From positions 1 through 64,000 of the forward strand of contig WSYH01000855.1 in assembly GCA_036426205.1 (NCBI GenBank): a stretch of 64,000 bases of DNA. The letters run 5' to 3'. Origin of the DNA: Ascaphus truei (lineage: Eukaryota > Chordata > Amphibia > Anura > Ascaphidae). Positions 58,941 through 64,000 of this stretch are shown piece by piece; the stretch's first letter is position 1; every line of letters starts with the position of its first letter. A model generated the notes under the pieces. It did not search any database. It saw nothing but the letters and a program-made list of their open reading frames with translations, and was not told the DNA's origin. Position numbers and translations under genes: made by a program.

Positions 58941-60945
58941 ACACTGGCGACACACTTTATTCGAGCTTGGCTAGTCCCACGAATTCGGGTATACCCGGGT
59001 GTATTGAGGTTTGTGACTGTTTTCTGCCCGAGTGCATTGAGTTATTTTCCAAGCAGGGATTGAAGCATTTTATTCCCGCTGGCTGCAATACTGCACAGTA
59101 TATATATATAAACTGCATTACAATTCATGAATTTATGCCATCTGGTAGACACGCGAAGCATTGCAGCCTATTAAATCCTAATCATTATCATTTAACAGAT
59201 CAGCCGCCCATCAGCCAGGCATGAACCCAGGCTGGGAAGGCAAATGCAATGGGGCTTGTCAGAGGTTAGTAGTGGCGCATTCCAGGTATCTGCCAGGTAC
59301 ATACCGGGTATTTGCTCGAATAAAGTGTGTCGGTGCAGTATGCGACTCTTCTAGAAATCCATTGTAACGGTGAAGGGGTTAACCAGGCTCACTAATTAAG
59401 GTTCAGCCTACTTGGTTACCCTTGATCTGTGTGTTGGGGTCCTAGAGTGTCAGCTCTTGGACTCAGATGTCCTAAATGCATGACTGTGACTGTGTGCAAA
59501 TTATGCGACATTAAAGATTTCTGTGTGTTTTGCCTTTCCTGGGATGCTGGGACCGGGAGATTTCTAGACTGTAAGTTTCAGGGTGGGTTTTCTGGAGAAC
59601 GTCTTTACAGAATGTGGCTATGTATCGGGGTTCCGGAGTTATGGGATACCCCAGGAATTGGATCAGGGAATCTAGAGAGATTCTCGGATACAGCCAAGCA
59701 CATTGCTCCGGTCAAACTCTGACTCTGAAAACGCTATTACGACTCGCTGCCAGGATTCCTGCTGCTGCATCTTCCAGACAAGGTAAACGGGCATGAATGG
59801 GTTAATGTATACATGCAGCTATACTAAAGGTCCCTAGAATAAAGAGAGGTCCCTAGTATAAGGAGGGGTACCCCAAATACATGCCCAGGTACCATGGACC
59901 TGGTATAGGGGTTCAGGGGGGAACTCCAGCTATTTGATAAAGCTGAGAGTGATTTCTTGTGGGCAAAAGTTTTAAAAGTCATTTCGAAAGTGTGCCAAGA
60001 ATGAGGCTAGTGAGTGTAGGAAATATATACACTCACTCCATCCCTGACACCAGAACAGGGACTTATAGATTTTACCACACATAAGACAGGACACAGTATA
60101 TTTTATTAAAGAGTTATATTTAATAGGTATATGTACTGATAACCTGTGAATGAACTGTGGGATTTCCAAGTCATGGATTCCAAGCGACCAGATGGCTACC
60201 AAGCTTGGTGCCTATGAGTCTGTGTGGAGTCCTGACTTGAAAGCCTCAGGGATGCCAAGGTGTTAGAACAGGAGGGGTACTGCAGTTCTGCTTGAGTACC
60301 CGCATCCTGGGCTAACACAGGGCTATCCGGCCACCATTTGCCATAGCCCAGACTCTGTGGAGCCTGGACAGTGGGTCGGCTCAATATGCAAAGAGGCAGA
60401 GGTGCCAGGTTAGCCCATGCCCCCTTGCAGAATGAAAAAGGTGCCCACCCGACTTTACAATACCGGCAAATCGGTGATTGGCTGGAAGGAGAATTCCCAC
60501 GCTCTGATAGGCTGTAGAGGTTTGTGAATGGGACGCTGAAACCCATAAGGAACCTCGCAGCCAATGAGAAGCGCAGATTCCAAGCGCCAAACCAACAGCG
60601 GCAAATTCAAAGATGCTCTGTACTGAATAGAGGAGAGCCGGCTTCACAGATTTTGACTAAAGAATTCTTCTAAGACCCACTTCTGAAGAACGTAGCGGTC
60701 GCGTCTGGCATTGCATGCCAAAATGAGTACCTACTGGTCATTGGAAAGGGCTCCTACAGAGGTCATTTTTGTGAATTTCGTTTAAAGAATAGATGTATTT
60801 GTTAGCCCCGTTCCCAATAAGTGTGTTAACCTTGTAAATTGTGTTACATTGTGTGTATGTCTTTTCCTGAAATAAATTACAATTTATTTTACCTCCGTGC
60901 TTTGCTCAATCAATGATCTTGGTATAAAGAGGTGTTGATAAACCT
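58937..60945. mobile_element. second insertion in the Penelope element, class unknown (C2)
   Basis: It is the same about 2-kb insertion as at 41,936-43,955. It shows that the nested order was fixed before the block was duplicated. Confidence 0.4.
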
Positions 60946-61370
60946 GGTCTCCTGTGACATCCATAAAGAGCTTTTAGTTGAGAGCATACTTTATATTCTG
61001 ACGCAGGATTTCTTCAGATTTCTGGATGATTTTTACCTGCAGATTTGTGGAATAGCCATGGGGACAAAGTTCACTCTCAGCTATGCAAATATATTCATGG
61101 TTAGCTGGGAGCAGAATTTTATATGGAAAAATAACCCCTAGAATGACAGAATCGTTGTCTGGAAGTACTATATCGATGATGTGCTTATCATCTGGCACGG
61201 AGATTATTCTACTTTTAACCAATTTTTTAACTATATACGTGTAAATATAAATGACTGGATTATTACATTACCCGCTGTTAATGATACTGTGTGTGTGTGT
61301 GTGTGTTAACTATCTGGACATAAATCTGGAAAGCAATGTAAATGGGAAAGTTACAACTAAGACTTAATCA
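60945..61370 (+). pseudogene. Penelope-like reverse transcriptase palm domain, block C2
   Basis: It reads HKELLVESILYILTQDFFRF, then FYLQICGIAMGTKFTLSYAN and, after a TAG stop at 61,138-61,140, VVWKYYIDDVLIIWHGDYST in the same frame. YIDD (61,168-61,179) is the catalytic box. The single in-frame stop and frequent one-base differences elsewhere indicate a dead or poorly sequenced copy. Confidence 0.82.
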
Positions 61371-61394
61371 TAAAGTTTTTTAAGAGTCAATAGT

Positions 61395-62390
61395 GGACAT
61401 CAGGGGGACATCCCCTTCTGCCGTTTCCAGAGACTAAGACGGAATTGTAGCAAAATTGGTGATTATTTGGATCAAGCTAAAACATACTAAACAAAGGTTT
61501 GTGGAGGGAAGTTATAATTATAGTGCACTACAAAGAGACACAATTAAAGCCAGAGATTTAGATAGGAGTGTCCTATCATACACTAAACCTAAGCTTAAGA
61601 ACTATTTTTTCAACTAATCTAATGTCCCATTTATAACCAGATGTAATGGTGCATCAGATACAGTACAATAAGGGATATTGTGAATAAACACTGGTAGGTT
61701 TTGCTGTGACCCTATTCTTTTGCCAATACTACATAAAAAGAAACCTGTCATGATTTACAAAAAAGCAAATTGTTAAAACAATTGGTCTCGCCGAGTGAGA
61801 TAAAAATAGCAAAAGCATTACAAAATGCATTATGAATACATAAGAAACCTGAAGTATTCATTAGATGTGGGAATTGTTCCATCTGCCAATTTAGTGATGG
61901 AGAAAATAAGATCTTTGGACCTAAAGGTGAAAAAGATACTTTTCAGATAACAGATTTTATAGAGTGTCCCTGCGGACATCATTACATGGGTAGAACCAAG
62001 AGGATATGGAAACAAAGGATACAGAAGCATGTCTGTAATATAGTAAAAGGTTTTACTTTACATAGCCTTTCCAGACATTTAAAAAAAACGTCATGCACAA
62101 GATCCGAGTGGTATGAGCTTTAAAGGGATAGAAGCTGAACACATAACCATTGTGTAAAGGAGGAGGTGGTGATATACTAAATAAACTATCTAAAAAAGAG
62201 ACCTATTGGATCTTCAAACTACATACAATGACACCTGTTGGTTTGAATGATGGTTTGGATCTAGAACCTTATATTAGAGAGTTGTATATATGTCTCTTTC
62301 TGATTGTACTCTGGTGCATGGGAATATATATAATATATACATATATAATACTGTTCAATTTTGCAATGCAATGCTTTTGAAATAAACCAG
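61395..62390 (+). pseudogene. Penelope-like element thumb region and GIY-YIG endonuclease
   Basis: After the palm come GDIPFCRFQRLRRNCS (near 61,411) and RFVEGSYNYSALQRDTIKAR, typical of the family. The endonuclease follows in one open frame (61,855-62,110): CGNCSICQF, then DFIECPCGHHYMGRTKRIWK and QRIQKHVCNIV, with the Y-M-G, R and H positions of GIY-YIG nucleases. The end, KKETYWIFKLHTMTPVGLND (62,190-62,250), is the usual C-terminus. Only the duplicate at the right of the window keeps this part. Confidence 0.8.
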
Positions 62391-62639
62391 CGTCTTATCA
62401 AATGAATGGGCGTTGCGGTGTCTTCCACCCCCGGAAGAAGTCTTATGTTAAAGCACCTGAGTACTATGATATGAAATATCCCGGCCAAAAGGGACTAACT
62501 GCAAGCTATGGCTTAACATAACCGGTTGTCCACTGTTTATGTTAAAGTTGTTAAAATGCTAGGCTTACGCAACAGATCCGCAACAGATCCCACATCTCAA
62601 AACATATAACCTGACTGCAATTGGAGCCCCGAATAAAAT

Positions 62640-63560
62640 GAATGTTGTATTATATTGTAGCACTAGCTGATATACCCGGCGTTGCCCGGGCGTGGAAGGG
62701 CAGGGGGCATGGAGTGGAAGGGCGGGGGGGAGGGGCGTCAAAGGGCGGGGGGGGCCAAAGGGTGGGGAGGGCAAACAGCAGGGGGGCAAAGGGCAGGGAG
62801 GGTGTGGGGGGCAAGGGCAAGGCGGGGGGGGCAAGCAGGGCCATGGAGGTGTGGGCAAGTGGGCGGCGAGCTGGGGCAAGTGGGCAGGGTACGGTGGGGC
62901 AACGGCAGGTGCAGGAGTGTGCCAAAGGTGCAGGGAGGGGCAGAAAGGCTGGAGAGGGCAGGGGAATGGGCTTGGGGGGCAGGGGAACAGGGGCTTGGGG
63001 GGGGCAGGGTGGTAGTAAGGCATGGGCGGGCAGGGGGCGGGAGTGGCAAGGTGGGGAAGGGCATGGAGGAGAGGGTACAAAGGGCAGGGGGAGGGGAGGC
63101 ATGAGGGGCAGGGCAGGGGGAGGGAGGCAGGGGGCAAATGTGCAGGTGAGGGAAAGGCAGGGGGCAAAGTGGACAGGGGATGGAGGCAGTGGTCAAAAGG
63201 GCAGGGGGAGGGAGGCAGGGGGCAAAAGGCAGGGGGAGGTCGGGCCAGGAGAGGGTCAGGGGAGGGAGTGCATGGAGCAAGGGCCGGGGGAGTAGGGCAG
63301 GGGGCAAAGGGCAGGGGGAGGATGGCAGGGGCAAGGCCATGGGAGGAGGGCAGCAGGGGCAAAGGCTAGGGGGGGGGAGGGGCAAGGGCAAAGGGCCTGG
63401 AGGGATGGCACATGGGGAAGTGGTGCAACGGGGATGATGGCGAGGGCAAAGGTCAGGGAGGGCAGGAGGGGGGGCAAGGGGCAGGGGGCATGGCAGATAG
63501 GGTAGGGGCAGGGAGTTTAGAGTGGTGTGGGCAAAGGGGCAATTAGGGAGTCAGGGATGC
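62640..63560. repeat. G-rich minisatellite with G-quadruplex potential
   Basis: The + strand is almost purely G/A/C with hundreds of GGG or GGGG runs in units like GGGCAGGGGGAGGGAGGCA. A CCCGGCGTTGCCCGGG palindrome lies at its left end (62,674-62,689). Both the P/L-rich minus frames and the G/R-rich plus frames are artefacts of composition. Confidence 0.9.
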
Positions 63561-64000
63561 GTAAATAACCCATTCCCCTGCGGTTGCCTCCTCACCTTGC
63601 ACACAGCCGCGCTCCTGTTCTACGGGTACCGTCCGGCCCCTCCTCCTCAACCTCGGGTCCTCAAAGCGGAGAGGCTGAGACGCTCCCAATTGAGGAGGTG
63701 CTGCGCCTCCCGCGGGGAGAGGCGGAGACAGCCTGAGGATCGGCCTCGTGGTGGGAGCGGTCCTGTGGAGGGAGAGCCGCAATAGATCGTGCTCCTGTGT
63801 TTTTGGGTTGGTGGGTGTGGATAAGCGGCGGGGTGGTGGCGGGGGGAGAGGCGGTGGGGAGTAAGGGGGGTGAGTGGGCAGGGGGTGAGGGAGAGCGCCG
63901 GGTGAGGGAGTGGCCTATGGGTGGTGAGAGCCGTGGGGACGCTCTCGGGGATGGTCAGCTGGGGGAGCGGCCTATGTGAGGGGAGAGCCGCAGAGAGCGT
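63560..64000. other. GC-rich sequence at the right edge, no gene recognised
   Basis: GC-rich, CpG-containing sequence with GTGAGGG-type repeats towards the end. It could be another minisatellite or a CpG island cut by the window edge. No splice-site-supported exon was found. Confidence 0.4.

Noticed and set aside
62565..63391. Open frames of 217-265 codons in the G-rich tract on both strands
   Set aside because: Composition artefact: G-rich repeats lack stop codons. Sequences are only P/L/A or G/R/A with no family resemblance.
24700..64000. A neighbouring POC1B gene, expected from mammalian synteny
   Set aside because: No WD40-repeat exon or other POC1B-like coding piece was seen; the region is transposon-derived.

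Overview
The window looks like vertebrate nuclear DNA, most likely from an anuran amphibian. It holds one spliced vertebrate gene with conventional GT-AG introns, surrounded by very dense, mixed transposable elements: Penelope-like, tyrosine-recombinase (Ngaro/DIRS-like), LINE-1, Tigger/pogo, hAT and piggyBac, plus many palindromic MITEs. No prokaryotic operon, CRISPR array, rRNA or tRNA gene was seen. The species cannot be named from the sequence alone.

Region 1 (1-24,700, minus strand) is galnt4, a polypeptide N-acetylgalactosaminyltransferase. Nine coding exons can be placed exactly from compatible splice sites. They encode 539 residues in one continuous frame. The last exon, with roughly 40 residues of the lectin domain, lies beyond the left edge. 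The introns hold MITEs, hairpins, microsatellites and a LINE-1 3' relic. Mammalian GALNT4 has an intronless coding region, so this intron-rich copy is informative.

Region 2 (about 24.7-33.2 kb) is a nest of elements. A decayed tyrosine-recombinase retroelement (minus strand: reverse transcriptase, RNase H-like part, recombinase, SGNH-like piece) is split by a likely solo LTR (28,283-31,948). That LTR is itself split by a complete Tigger/pogo transposon (29,430-31,691) with an uninterrupted 565-residue transposase, matching terminal repeats and a TA target duplication.

Region 3 (about 34.8-62.5 kb) is a complex segmental duplication. Three blocks are seen. A (35.0-37.4 kb and 48.7-51.1 kb) carries a piggyBac-like MITE. 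B (37.4-41.7, 44.4-47.5 and 51.1-56.7 kb, plus fragments) carries a Penelope pseudo-LTR repeat, a hAT MITE, the 5' half of a Penelope-like element and a minisatellite-filled hAT element. C (41.7-44.4 and 58.7-61.4 kb) carries the rest of the Penelope reverse transcriptase. Only the right-hand copy continues into the GIY-YIG endonuclease end. The pseudo-LTR repeat encodes a type I hammerhead ribozyme on the minus strand; the copy at 44,880-44,924 has every core nucleotide and all three stems. Most copies differ by many one-base indels, and a 3-N gap lies at 37,429-37,431, so consensus quality here is probably poor.

Region 4 (62.6-64.0 kb) is a G-rich minisatellite with strong G-quadruplex potential followed by GC-rich sequence with no recognised gene.
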